A stretch of 48,612 nucleotides of DNA, from NCBI GenBank assembly GCA_017461545.1, contig JAFTXP010000014.1, positions 72,394-121,005 on the forward strand, in the 5' to 3' direction. Below are positions 19,101 through 26,846 of this stretch, piece by piece. The notes below the pieces were generated by a model, which saw nothing but the letters and a program-made list of their open reading frames with translations, did not search any database and had not been told where the DNA came from. The first letter of the stretch is position 1. The number at the start of each line of letters is the position of its first letter. Source of the DNA: Clostridia bacterium (GTDB lineage: Bacteria > Bacillota > Clostridia > UBA1212). Position numbers and translations under genes: made by a program.

Positions 19101-20096
19101 GCAAATACCCATTCAACAATATTCTTCTGCGCAGGCGATACGGTTAACGCAACATCAGAGTGCTATAAAACATGGACCCTGATAAATGACGGTCTGTGGC
19201 ACGAATATGTAATCGATTTATCAGATCTTACATTATTCACAGGAAATATTAATAAACTCAGATTTGACTTCTTTGACGGCACAACTGATGCAAACAGCGT
19301 TCTCTATCTGCGTTCAATTAAATTCTCAAAAACACTTCCTTCGACACCGTCTGTTTCAGTTGAGAAGAATATATTCGATTACGGAGAAAATATCAGAGTT
19401 CACTACTCCGGATTGTTTGATGAGTACAGAAGACAGGAGAACGTAAAACCATTCCTTGCTCTTTATGCGGAAAACACATCACCCGGTAACGGAAAAGCAC
19501 TGCAGTATATCGCATTGAATGATTACAGCGGTTATGTTTCATTCCCCGACGACATTCTGTACGGTACATCGGTGGGAGCATTGCCCGAAGGCAAATATTA
19601 TGTGTGGATTGCCTATGATGCAACGAATAATTCCGGAACTTATACTCTCAATAATGTTCACTATGCGACTTATGAACCTTTGGAAATAATAATCTCCGAA
19701 TCAACTTCGATAATCAGCAGCGGTACAAGTGCCGCTACAGGTACAAAAATCGTTACAGCTCATATGGGTACTACCGTAAATTCACTTTCAACGGATGCAA
19801 TGACTTTGTTCGATTCTTCTGCAGCAACCGTTACAAACACTGCAGGTACAGCGGCTGCTGACAGTGACATAATTACAACCGGTATGAACATTGCAACCGA
19901 TACCGACAATTATAAAGTTGTTGTAAAAGGCGATGTTGTTCCGGACGGAAACATAAATATAGCAGATGCTGCTGCCGCATATGCGCATATTCTCAATAAC
20001 ACAGAATTAAGCGGAGAATATTATGACGCGGCTCTCGTAAAAAATACAACTAATGTTAATATTTTAGATGTAATGGCTATATTGAATATGATTTGA
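16170..20096 (+). CDS. Secreted multidomain protein tyrosine phosphatase with dockerin-like C-terminus
   Basis: A 1308-residue secreted protein. The signal peptide is residues 1 to about 33 (KR, then a hydrophobic core, ending near AETYA). Two beta-rich, carbohydrate-binding-like modules lie near 50-230 and 905-1050. A fibronectin type III-like segment is near 605-685. A Y_phosphatase3-like domain (about 688-890) starts NVRDAGGL and holds the active site HCSLGRDRTGT, with Cys798 and Arg804 in the C-x5-R pattern. The last ~57 residues resemble a type I dockerin: first loop GDVVPDGNINIAD (calcium-ligand-like), second loop NTTNVNILD, which has lost several acidic ligands. ATG 16170 is chosen over TTG 16164 because AGAAAGGA is 9 bases before it. 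It is flanked by strong hairpins on both sides. The substrate may be a phosphoprotein, phosphosugar or phosphoinositide; that is not visible. Confidence 0.82.
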   Translation: MKRMFCSGKIISLFLCIVMICTMITPMTLTAETYADLSQDVTNSVDTGISSATAQSTGTQTSAGLSLEFVSGSGLYLLSALSIDGIHECLSCTDSTACGYTTYNGRNCYRISANSSKQGGFTITLNTPVPASAVTGMSMTFMTDISPDTASATASARILAQTASSNSAMENDYSSISLAGATSEWKTIDLLMSDMTAIQDSDGYIRAFKFYIRDRNSATYYINSISFLSDMDGYAQVTLSDNDIRYKSGAVTAVAEEITSRLTAANISASVTVTATAYTANTSAADGSITYNVSFTTTTAGTQTYTGLTTVVPKITNSWLDNNSGNYGSAHNNLNQYETAFDKAGIISLSSNTASCAEGISTFEYAVIPSSADYKDSSVKWYAPTYLKTVTTGIRSLYINAFMDYGATLSSGTSYNFVIRAVSNNNNYILHLNVPFTYESFNTSAESALSAAMSKIQNLSLTIDGTSSATDAAETVTNALKNTVSNSNIIVSVTPVSIGQSSYIFDYSLGYSAEINSARLGTYTMGSFNRKDFYAHEGEAFTLKNQVVYYDANTKNNSIQLRYPLDGTSDILLINDRVKAYLDEDYYINYTDHNDVIVTKYSNGKTESDCRPLPINFAWTGSSGSYTLKISESSDMSSPITYTTDKTSIDVYNLFPATEYYWQVTDASSNSSAVYKFTTADNQPHQLYLENINNVRDAGGLTTIDGYRIKTGLLYRGGALEGATSYDIDMLVNKLGVKTDLDLRGSSTVSPLGADINMVPISVRWYQGIFESADTMTAIGNAVSVFAYESNYPVLFHCSLGRDRTGTVQALLMALCNVSAEEIHREYMLSWFSSMGNLDNAGTYAMNANVCELLKYMQSYKSPSLSLQENTEAFLLDCGVTATEIASIKSILVDYPTDGTELKFDNQAMINWVNKSGISTGSAVTFASDEIGDHYAKLTTPETADDDPKAYLDYSLLSGTVSADEYKYVTVVAKTTAANTHSTIFFCAGDTVNATSECYKTWTLINDGLWHEYVIDLSDLTLFTGNINKLRFDFFDGTTDANSVLYLRSIKFSKTLPSTPSVSVEKNIFDYGENIRVHYSGLFDEYRRQENVKPFLALYAENTSPGNGKALQYIALNDYSGYVSFPDDILYGTSVGALPEGKYYVWIAYDATNNSGTYTLNNVHYATYEPLEIIISESTSIISSGTSAATGTKIVTAHMGTTVNSLSTDAMTLFDSSAATVTNTAGTAAADSDIITTGMNIATDTDNYKVVVKGDVVPDGNINIADAAAAYAHILNNTELSGEYYDAALVKNTTNVNILDVMAILNMI

Positions 20097-20102
20097 TAAC
20101 GA

Positions 20103-20172
20103 AAAAGGAGGCACCCGTACAAAATCCCGGTTTAACTTCGCTAAAAGGGATTTTGTACGGGTGCCTCCTTTT
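20103..20172. terminator. 26-bp perfect bidirectional terminator hairpin
   Basis: The arm 20103-20128 (AAAAGGAGGCACCCGTACAA then AATCCC) and the arm 20147-20172 are perfect complements over 26 bp, with an 18-nt loop. It starts with an A-run and ends with a T-run. It separates the phosphatase gene (+) from the convergent zinc-ribbon/DnaJ operon (-). Confidence 0.85.
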
Positions 20173-20196
20173 CATTTCAATTACAGAAAAACTATA

Positions 20197-20616
20197 TCAC
20201 TTTATCAATACTTTAAAAGAATTCTTACATTTAGGACACGTAACCATTATCGTTCCCTTTTTTCGCGGAAAACGAAGCTGTGTTTTGCAAGACGGACATT
20301 TCTTGTAAATATGAGTTTTACGTTCTTTAACCCTTCGCTTTAAAATTGTAAAAGGACGCTTTACTTTAGAAAGTATATTTAAATAAACCGTCTCCTCTCT
20401 CTTTCTTTTATATATTTTTTTTGAAAAGACTCTGTAAAACATAAAAGCCATAATAAGAAAATTCAAAAGAGAAAGCATCATACTTACAAGCTGATTTGTG
20501 ATAAAAATATCAATTACGGCAATTATTAAAAATAGAATAAAAAGACCTGTGTACAGCCTGTCAACACCATATCGGCCGTACATGAGCCGCGACATAAAAG
20601 CTTTGAATTTATCCAT
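20197..20616 (-). CDS. Two-helix membrane protein with C-terminal zinc ribbon
   Basis: A 139-residue protein. An N-terminal motif, MSRLMYGRYGVDRL, precedes two hydrophobic helices (about residues 22-42 and 43-62). A basic linker follows, then a C-terminal zinc ribbon with CPSC (about 109-112) and CPKC (about 126-129). The ribbon should face the cytoplasm. I recognise no function. AGGAGG is well placed before the ATG. It begins 26 bases after the J-domain gene, and the shared operon suggests a joint role. Transcription ends at the 20103-20172 hairpin. Confidence 0.85.
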   Translation of the reverse strand: MDKFKAFMSRLMYGRYGVDRLYTGLFILFLIIAVIDIFITNQLVSMMLSLLNFLIMAFMFYRVFSKKIYKRKREETVYLNILSKVKRPFTILKRRVKERKTHIYKKCPSCKTQLRFPRKKGTIMVTCPKCKNSFKVLIK

Positions 20617-20642
20617 TTATATTTACCTCCTGAGTTTTTACA

Positions 20643-21284
20643 TCAGCAACAACAGTTACATATATCACAACAAAACAATGTCCAGCATAGAGAGTTACAA
20701 CATCCGTCAATGTTTATTGTCCTGGGGCCGTAATTGTTCGGTCTGTCATAATTCATCCTGCCGCCGTTCTGAATAATTGTCAGAAGCTGTTGGTATTCGT
20801 AATTATCAGGCTCTAACTCTACAGCATGTCTCGCATGATTAAGAGCTGTAATACTGTTTCTCGTTCCGTAATTTGCAACAGCACTGAGATAAAACCATTC
20901 GGCGTTTCTCTCTTCCGGAGTTATACCGTTTAACACATTCAGAGCCTGTGTAAACTGTCTGGCATTAATATAAATTCTAACGGAATTATATACCTGACTG
21001 CGCGCAGAAGATGAACTTCCGTATGTGCCGGAACCCGTACCGTATCCTTGGCTGTAAGAAGCGCCTTTTTCGCGAATGTTTTTTATCTCCTCGTATGCGG
21101 CATTAATCTCGCCCATCTTTTTTTCGGCTTCTTGGTCGCCCGGATTTAAGTCGGGATGATATTTTTTTGCAAGTTTTCTGTATGCTTTTGTTATCTCTTC
21201 CTCCGTAGCATTTTCCGGAACACCTAATATCTTATATGGATTACCCTGCACTTTTACCGTCACCGCCTTTTTTATTTTCCTCAT
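20643..21284 (-). CDS. J-domain (DnaJ) protein with C-terminal cysteine string
   Basis: Up to 213 residues. The J-domain spans about 15-80 with HPD at 43-45 ([10 protein letters not shown]), so it should stimulate a DnaK-type Hsp70. A Gly/Ser/Tyr-rich linker (about 85-105) leads into two helical TPR-like repeats (about 105-170). The last 19 residues hold nine cysteines ([19 protein letters not shown]). There is no DnaJ zinc-finger or substrate domain, so it is not the general chaperone DnaJ. The start is uncertain. ATG 21284 overlaps the upstream gene by 44 bases, while GTG codons at 21263 or 21251 would give a start nearer the J-domain; GGCGGTGA upstream favours 21251. Confidence 0.9.
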   Translation of the reverse strand: MRKIKKAVTVKVQGNPYKILGVPENATEEEITKAYRKLAKKYHPDLNPGDQEAEKKMGEINAAYEEIKNIREKGASYSQGYGTGSGTYGSSSSARSQVYNSVRIYINARQFTQALNVLNGITPEERNAEWFYLSAVANYGTRNSITALNHARHAVELEPDNYEYQQLLTIIQNGGRMNYDRPNNYGPRTINIDGCCNSLCWTLFCCDICNCCC

Positions 21285-22077
21285 GCATCATTTTGGTATA
21301 CTTAATCCAAATGCCTGAATAGATTATATTTTTCAGAACTTCGTTCTCAGATACTTTACCCAAATCAATGAATTTCTCAATACAGGAATTTGCCAACATA
21401 TCGAGAATGTCTTTTATTTCCTCACTGTCAGTACTGACAAACGGATTGTACTTTTCTTTTCTTAAATCAGTCTTAAGATCGCAGCAAGCATCCATTATGT
21501 AAATAAATTTCCCCAAATCATATCCGAAATTGTACAAACCTTCACGATTCTCATCATCCCTGTAAACAAACAGCTCTCCCATAAGCCTTGCAAAACAGTT
21601 TGCGGAAATATCCGCATTTAAAACACCTCTTTTTTCAATGTCAGATAACTCTTTTATGCAAAGCTCTATACTTTCGCATTGTCTGGGATATTGTTTTTTT
21701 ATCTTTTTATAATGTTTCTTTATTAAAAATGCCTCTGTTCCTTTAAAAATATTCCTGTCATCATGCCAATCGTCCAGACAGTTATAGTATGCAAGCGCAA
21801 CATTCATCGAAGCAGCATATTCAAGTGACGCACAGTACGCAGCTTTGTGCTTCTTAAAAGGATGAACAAAGCACCTTTTTATTGAGTATTCAATGTTTTC
21901 TCCATAGAAAGCTGATAAAAACAATGATAAAAAAGTCATATCATATGTCAAAGTCAGTCGGCTGAACAATCCGTATTTCTCACCCAAAACATGACACAGC
22001 CCGCAATAAAAGCTTCTGTACTTTATGATATTTTCTTTTGACAAAGAACTTTTATTTATATTTACGTACCCGAACAT
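21241..22077 (-). CDS. DUF5685-like all-helical protein with Asp-rich motifs
   Basis: A 278-residue soluble protein that I recognise as DUF5685-like. Near the N-terminus is YCGLCHVLG (Cys25, Cys28). It looks almost wholly helical. Two Asp-rich helices stand out: DDWHDD at 102-107, which contains the pattern DDxxD, and DACCDLKTD at 196-204 (DxxxDxxxD) followed by KYNPF. Paired Asp-rich motifs of this kind bind magnesium-diphosphate in isoprenoid synthases, so a related fold is possible, but this is inference. It heads the three-gene operon with the J-domain and zinc-ribbon genes. GGAGG lies six bases before the ATG. Confidence 0.8.
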   Translation of the reverse strand: MFGYVNINKSSLSKENIIKYRSFYCGLCHVLGEKYGLFSRLTLTYDMTFLSLFLSAFYGENIEYSIKRCFVHPFKKHKAAYCASLEYAASMNVALAYYNCLDDWHDDRNIFKGTEAFLIKKHYKKIKKQYPRQCESIELCIKELSDIEKRGVLNADISANCFARLMGELFVYRDDENREGLYNFGYDLGKFIYIMDACCDLKTDLRKEKYNPFVSTDSEEIKDILDMLANSCIEKFIDLGKVSENEVLKNIIYSGIWIKYTKMMHEENKKGGDGKSAG

Positions 22078-22141
22078 TTTAACCTCCGAAAAATTACTTA
22101 GATATTAAAACATTTTATTGTTACTTTTGTAAAGTATTTGC

Positions 22142-22170
22142 TTGCCCGCAAAATCATAATATAGTAAAAT
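22142..22170 (+). promoter_or_regulatory. Promoter of gpmI
   Basis: TTGCCC at 22142-22147 and TAAAAT at 22165-22170, spaced 17 bases, about 30 bases before the gpmI ATG, in the divergent region shared with the DUF5685 operon. Confidence 0.6.
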
Positions 22171-22203
22171 ACAAAATATATTTTAATTTAACGGAGGCAT
22201 TTT

Positions 22204-23835
22204 ATGATCAAATATAACGGACCGATTGTAACAATAGTAATGGACGGAATAGGTATTACTTCCAGAGAAGAAGGAAATGCAGTTAAACAGGCTTATACTC
22301 CTGTTCTTGATAAACTTGCAGCAAACTACCCTATGGTGCCCCTCAAAGCACACGGAACTGCCGTAGGTCTTCCTTCTGACGACGATATGGGTAACTCAGA
22401 AGTCGGACACAATGCGATAGGTGCAGGCGCAGTTTACAGCCAGGGAGCTAAACTCGTAAACGAATCTATCGAAAGCGGCGCAATGTACAAGGATTCCGGC
22501 TGGAGAGAAATCGTTATGAACTGCTTGGAGAATAACTCTACACTCCACTTCATCGGACTGTTTTCAGACGGAAACGTTCACTCACATATAAATCACCTTA
22601 AAGCAATGATTGCTCAGGCTAAAGCAGAAGGTATAAAAACTGTACGCGTACACATTCTCCTTGACGGCAGAGATGTGGGAGAAACTTCCGCACTTACATA
22701 CGTAACACCTTTTGAAGAATATCTCACAACTCTCCGCGACAGCTCTTTTGATGTATGTATCGCAAGCGGCGGCGGCCGTATGAATATTACAATGGACCGT
22801 TATGAGGCTGATTGGAGCATGGTAGAAAGAGGCTGGAACACTCATGTTATGGGCGAAGGCAGAATGTTCAAATCTGCAGAAGAAGCAATTCAGACATACA
22901 GAGACGAAACAAATGTTATCGATCAGGATCTCCCCGCTTTCGTTATCGAAAAAGACGGACAGCCTGCCGGTAAAATAGTTGACAATGACAGTGTCATATT
23001 CTTCAACTTCCGCGGCGACCGCGCGCAGGAGATAAGCCGTGCTTTCGAGGACGCTGACCTCTCGACATTTAAGAGAACATATTTCCCGAAAGTTTGTTAC
23101 GCAGGTATGCTCCAGTATGACGGCGACAACCACATTCCTTCAAGATTTTTGGTTAACCCGCCCTCAATAAAAAATACAATGGGCGAACTTCTTGCGTCAA
23201 AAGGACTTATGCAGCTTGCAGTTGCAGAGACACAGAAATACGGCCACGTAACATACTTCTGGAACGGCAACAAAAACGGCAAATTCAACGAAGAACTCGA
23301 AACTTATATTGAAGTTCCGTCAGATGTTATTCCGTTTGAGCAGAGACCGTGGATGAAAGCCGCAGAAGTTACCGACAAGATGATCGAAGAACTCAAGACA
23401 GGCAAATATCAGTACGCGCGTGTTAATTTTGCAAACGGCGATATGGTCGGACATACAGGCAACTTCTTAGCCGCAAAAATAGCCGTAGAAACCGTTGATT
23501 TGTGTTTGGGAAGATTACTCCCCGTAATCGACGAACTCGGCGGAATGGCCATAATTACAGCCGATCACGGCAATGCTGATGAGATGTTTGAAATCAAAAA
23601 AGGCGCCGTTGCTTTAAACAAGAACGGTACACCCAAAGCAAAAACTTCTCATACATTAAACCCTGTTCCGTGTTATTTCTATGACAACACAGAAAACAAG
23701 AGCAAGTACAGTGTAAAAGACGGTCTTACAGAAGACGGAAAGCCCGTATTCGGATTGTCAAACATTGCAGCAAGCGTTGCGCATTTGCTCAATCTCGAAG
23801 CACCTGAAAATTGGGATGAAAGCATTGTAAAATAA
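22204..23835 (+). CDS. gpmI: 2,3-bisphosphoglycerate-independent phosphoglycerate mutase
   Basis: A 543-residue two-metal phosphoglycerate mutase of the alkaline phosphatase superfamily, which interconverts 3- and 2-phosphoglycerate in glycolysis. It shows Asp14 in VMDGIG, the phosphoserine Ser65 in DDMGNSEVGH, LLDGRDVGETSA near 155, and C-terminal metal ligands in ITADHGNADEM and KTSHTLNPVP. It is about 30 residues longer than the common ~510-residue form. The ATG follows a well-placed GGAGG, and the gene is followed by its own terminator. Confidence 0.97.
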   Translation: MIKYNGPIVTIVMDGIGITSREEGNAVKQAYTPVLDKLAANYPMVPLKAHGTAVGLPSDDDMGNSEVGHNAIGAGAVYSQGAKLVNESIESGAMYKDSGWREIVMNCLENNSTLHFIGLFSDGNVHSHINHLKAMIAQAKAEGIKTVRVHILLDGRDVGETSALTYVTPFEEYLTTLRDSSFDVCIASGGGRMNITMDRYEADWSMVERGWNTHVMGEGRMFKSAEEAIQTYRDETNVIDQDLPAFVIEKDGQPAGKIVDNDSVIFFNFRGDRAQEISRAFEDADLSTFKRTYFPKVCYAGMLQYDGDNHIPSRFLVNPPSIKNTMGELLASKGLMQLAVAETQKYGHVTYFWNGNKNGKFNEELETYIEVPSDVIPFEQRPWMKAAEVTDKMIEELKTGKYQYARVNFANGDMVGHTGNFLAAKIAVETVDLCLGRLLPVIDELGGMAIITADHGNADEMFEIKKGAVALNKNGTPKAKTSHTLNPVPCYFYDNTENKSKYSVKDGLTEDGKPVFGLSNIAASVAHLLNLEAPENWDESIVK

Positions 23836-23872
23836 TCGGTAAAAGCTAAATGTCAAAATTTAGTTTAGTTTT

Positions 23873-23915
23873 AAAAAACATCCGTCCACTTAATCAAGTG
23901 AACGGATGTTTTTTT
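23873..23915 (+). terminator. Intrinsic terminator of gpmI
   Basis: CATCCGTCCACT (23879-23890) pairs with AGTGAACGGATG (23897-23908) with one mismatch and a 6-nt loop, followed by a seven-base T-run. A-runs on the 5' side would also let it stop minus-strand transcripts. Confidence 0.85.
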
Positions 23916-23948
23916 AATGTTTCTCTTCAGTAAACGGAAAGTTTCGCT

Positions 23949-24344
23949 TTACTTTTTTATAAACATATGCACTTCAACAACCAAAGTAATGACAAATATA
24001 GTCTCAATGACTAACATTGTAACAGCAACTGAAAAAGCCGAAAAAACACATCCAACAATAAGTGAAACTATCGGTATTGCTATTGAAAAAAATCGATAGC
24101 TTAACGACTTATATAACCATGAATACGGAAGTAAATGGGCACCAAAAACCATCGCATAAACCATTACCATTTTATCAGGAACAGCACTAAATACCCACAT
24201 CACAATTAACAAGTATAAAAACTGATTACAAGTAAATAAAAAACCAACATTGCCGAGAGGATTACCCTTATCAAAAATATCCACTTTTAATACTTTACCC
24301 AATGTACCTATATATCCTTGCAGAGCGAAATATACCTTTCGCAC
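23949..24344 (-). pseudogene. DUF7010-like membrane protein, probably N-terminally truncated
   Basis: A 131-residue reading frame from a GTG. It has VDIFDKGNPLGN, then LFTCNQFLYLLIVMWVF, YAMVFGAHLLPYSWLY and two further hydrophobic helices. I associate this pattern with DUF7010 family membrane proteins, which as I recall are about 180-190 residues and begin with extra helices. Here the first part is missing: the frame starts just before the VDIFDKGNP block, there is no ribosome binding site, and the upstream DNA holds two inverted repeats. I infer a remnant. It lies 70 bases after the metalloprotease gene. Confidence 0.55.
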
Positions 24345-24392
24345 AAATCTTCGATTTGAACTCTTGGTATTTCTTATGCATATTTCAAATCG
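24325..24392. repeat. Two small inverted repeats at the truncated DUF7010 end
   Basis: GCGAAA (24325-24330) pairs with TTTCGC (24337-24342) across a 6-base loop. CGATTTGAA (24352-24360) pairs with TTCAAATCG (24384-24392) across 23 bases. Both sit where the DUF7010 frame loses its N-terminus. They could be a scar of a small element or a weak terminator for the metalloprotease gene; neither has a T-run. Confidence 0.5.
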
Positions 24393-24414
24393 TAACTTTA
24401 TTATGCGGCATAAA

Positions 24415-25179
24415 TTATTGATAATATTCTGTGATATACACTACCCATTCATCATAGATATCTTCTCTTGATTTGCCCAAAACCTCTTCATAATTTTCAG
24501 TCTCTATTATTTCCAAAACAGCATCCCAACCATATTTTACTTCTATGTACTCAATATATGTATGTGCATATGTATACCCACCACAATTTGAAAATGTCAA
24601 CGGATTATTAGAGCATGTTTCTTTATATTTAGGAAACCCCATCTGCTCTATATAATCTCTGTAAAAGGGTTCTCCATTAGTCAAATACAGTGCACACCCC
24701 TCCGTCAACCACAAATCAATATCTTCATTTAACACACTTACATATGCATGAACAATTTCATGTAATACGGCATATTTGTTATTATCATAAGTATGCAATT
24801 TACCAGGATTTGCAGGAGATGTTAAGATTACATCTGTGCCGATATTATCACCAATATACCAATCTAACCCTAAAAGTGGTGCAATAAAGCCATATTTTTT
24901 CGTCTGCATTGTACTTTGAGAATCATAAATATATACATTCACATCCGGAGCTTCTAAAAACCTTAATTTCTTTGCAATAGTTGCAGTTTCTCTCTCTGCA
25001 TATTCAAATACATCTTTTGCGGCTTCTGCTTCTGTTTCATAATATACATCAATCCACTTTCCCTCCAGTTTGGTCATCCCACTTGTCTTAAGAGATATGG
25101 TAGGTATAAAATTCACAATAGCTATTATAACCAAAACACCTAAAACAATAAAAATACATCTAAACCATTTTTTCTTCAT
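24415..25179 (-). CDS. Membrane-anchored zinc metalloprotease (gluzincin/peptidase MA-like)
   Basis: A 254-residue protein with an N-terminal membrane anchor (residues about 6-28) and an extracellular domain. The zinc site is HEIVH at 140-144 with the downstream Glu160 in LTEGCALYL, the gluzincin arrangement seen in peptidase MA-like families. The C-terminal part (YAHTYIEYIEVKYG...) also fits those families. The substrate is unknown. ATG 25179 is chosen because GGAGG precedes it by 6 bases. It starts 80 bases after the LuxR-type gene, probably on the same transcript. Confidence 0.82.
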   Translation of the reverse strand: MKKKWFRCIFIVLGVLVIIAIVNFIPTISLKTSGMTKLEGKWIDVYYETEAEAAKDVFEYAERETATIAKKLRFLEAPDVNVYIYDSQSTMQTKKYGFIAPLLGLDWYIGDNIGTDVILTSPANPGKLHTYDNNKYAVLHEIVHAYVSVLNEDIDLWLTEGCALYLTNGEPFYRDYIEQMGFPKYKETCSNNPLTFSNCGGYTYAHTYIEYIEVKYGWDAVLEIIETENYEEVLGKSREDIYDEWVVYITEYYQ

Positions 25180-25259
25180 AAAAAACCTCCGTTTTTTTCT
25201 GCAGTGTATGAAAACACTTATAAAAACGGAAGTTACTATGGTCATTTTCAGGTATGACT

Positions 25260-26087
25260 TTAGTCATTTTCTTTCAAAAACCTGCTATATTTAAGAATTA
25301 ATGCATTTCTCTCCTTCGTTCCTAGCTTTTCATAGATGACAGAAATATAGTTTTTAATCGTTCCATTTGATAAACACAATTTATCCGCAATCTGCATATT
25401 TGTATAGCCACTTATCATTAATTGGAAAACCGACTTTTCTCGCTCTGTCAATTCGCTTAATAGCGCTTCATATTCTTTTTTCTGTTCATCATCTTCCGCA
25501 CGCATTATTGGGAAATTCTTTTGCGGCAGTATTTGCACAAACAATTTTCTATATTTTTCCATCATAAATAGTATCAACAAAAAGCATCCACAATATTGCA
25601 AACATCTTGGCAGCGCACCATATTGAATTATATCTTTCATACCCACAAAAGGTTCCAGCCAAGGTAGAAACATATGAAAAACTGTAATTATATGGGAAAC
25701 AAATATAGCAACCATCGTTATCACGCAAGAAAAATACAGCAATTTCTTATCCAAATAAAATGCAGCAATAATCGTAGGCACAACGAAGACAATTACTGCT
25801 TGAAATGTAAATAACGCGTAGGAAGCACCTGCCATAATTGCCAGAGCTGCAACTATATAATATTTCATAACTTTATGATATATATGAATCTTTAAAGTCA
25901 AAAACGAAGGAATTATCAATGTTATAACAGACACTCCCAGCATAATAATCGTCATGCTTACATGAATATCAAATATACCAATCCAACACAATGATACAGT
26001 CAATAAAACACAAGAGAAAACAATCAAAAGTCCTTTTGCAACATTTTCATTGATCTCTGCTTCATTCTTTCTTAAAATAAGTTCCAC
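25260..26087 (-). CDS. Membrane-bound LuxR-type transcriptional regulator
   Basis: A 275-residue protein. The first ~190 residues hold six or so hydrophobic helices, and the C-terminal ~65 residues form a LuxR/GerE helix-turn-helix (LTEREKSVFQLMISGYTNMQIADKL, then LSNGTIKNYISVIYEKLG). The DNA-binding domain should face the cytoplasm while the membrane part senses a signal, so no separate kinase is needed. It starts at GTG with GGAG eight bases upstream. It probably controls its own cluster, including the metalloprotease gene just downstream. Confidence 0.9.
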   Translation of the reverse strand: MELILRKNEAEINENVAKGLLIVFSCVLLTVSLCWIGIFDIHVSMTIIMLGVSVITLIIPSFLTLKIHIYHKVMKYYIVAALAIMAGASYALFTFQAVIVFVVPTIIAAFYLDKKLLYFSCVITMVAIFVSHIITVFHMFLPWLEPFVGMKDIIQYGALPRCLQYCGCFLLILFMMEKYRKLFVQILPQKNFPIMRAEDDEQKKEYEALLSELTEREKSVFQLMISGYTNMQIADKLCLSNGTIKNYISVIYEKLGTKERNALILKYSRFLKEND

Positions 26088-26187
26088 GTCAAAAACTCCT
26101 TTCCCTTGTTTTTTCCCTTATCAATAGCTGTAATCAAGAATAACATCATTCATCAAACTGAAAGTTTCAAGTGTGTTGCCAATTAGG

Positions 26188-26215
26188 AATTTATCTCATT
26201 TAGTTAAGCTTTCAA
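26188..26215 (-). promoter_or_regulatory. Possible promoter of the LuxR-type gene
   Basis: On the minus strand TTGAAA (complement of 26210-26215) and TAAATT (complement of 26188-26193), spaced 16 bases, about 100 bases before the GTG. A second CTTGAAA copy lies downstream (complement near 26163-26170), which could be a binding site. Moderate match only. Confidence 0.35.
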
Positions 26216-26232
26216 GAAACACACCCATCCAC

Positions 26233-26844
26233 TTACTGCAATCTATGCATTTCATATAATCGTACAATTCTTGGTCGATTATATCTTTGAATTATCACAA
26301 ATATTAAATGACAACAACTAAAAACAAACGACGTCAACACAAGAACTCCCCAATGTGATATGGCTAAGCCCCCTATTATTGGTAAATAACTTGTAATAGA
26401 AAGCACTTCATGAACCACCTCTGCGTGACACATATTCATTATAACCTCTTCTACGGTGTGAGTTTCTAATGAATACTCATCGCTGTCATATGCCGGAACC
26501 TTTGTTTTCCATTTTTTTACATTCAGTATTTTATATAAATTTTTTTCGAAATTTTTGGGTATAAACCAAAACGAACTATAATTGAATTTCTTTCTAAAAA
26601 ACAAAAAGACAAAAGGAGCGGAAATGTGCATTATAAAAAAATGAACAGCAACCGTTCCAAATATAATACTTATATATAAAGCAAATTCATGTGTTGTTTG
26701 TATATACATACATGCACTTAAAATTGTGCCAATGATACTTATGATCATTATCATTGCCATAATTATAGGGATATTTTTTCTCTTCTTCATTTTTTTGACC
26801 TGCAAATTCGACAAACTGAAATTTATGCTTTCAATATAATGCAT
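26233..26844 (-). CDS. CrtO-like (glycosyl-diaponeurosporenoate acyltransferase family) membrane protein
   Basis: A 203-residue protein with hydrophobic helices near residues 28-48, 55-80 and two more at the C-terminal half. The blocks NFEKNLYKILNVKKWKTKVP and IIQRYNRPRI resemble CrtO, the acyltransferase of staphyloxanthin synthesis, and its many uncharacterised homologues. No carotenoid genes are nearby, so acyl transfer to another lipid, or some other role, is more likely. ATG 26844 is two bases after the CPBP gene stop (coupled). An internal ATG at 26790 is an alternative start. Confidence 0.65.
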   Translation of the reverse strand: MHYIESINFSLSNLQVKKMKKRKNIPIIMAMIMIISIIGTILSACMYIQTTHEFALYISIIFGTVAVHFFIMHISAPFVFLFFRKKFNYSSFWFIPKNFEKNLYKILNVKKWKTKVPAYDSDEYSLETHTVEEVIMNMCHAEVVHEVLSITSYLPIIGGLAISHWGVLVLTSFVFSCCHLIFVIIQRYNRPRIVRLYEMHRLQ

Positions 26845-26846
26845 TA

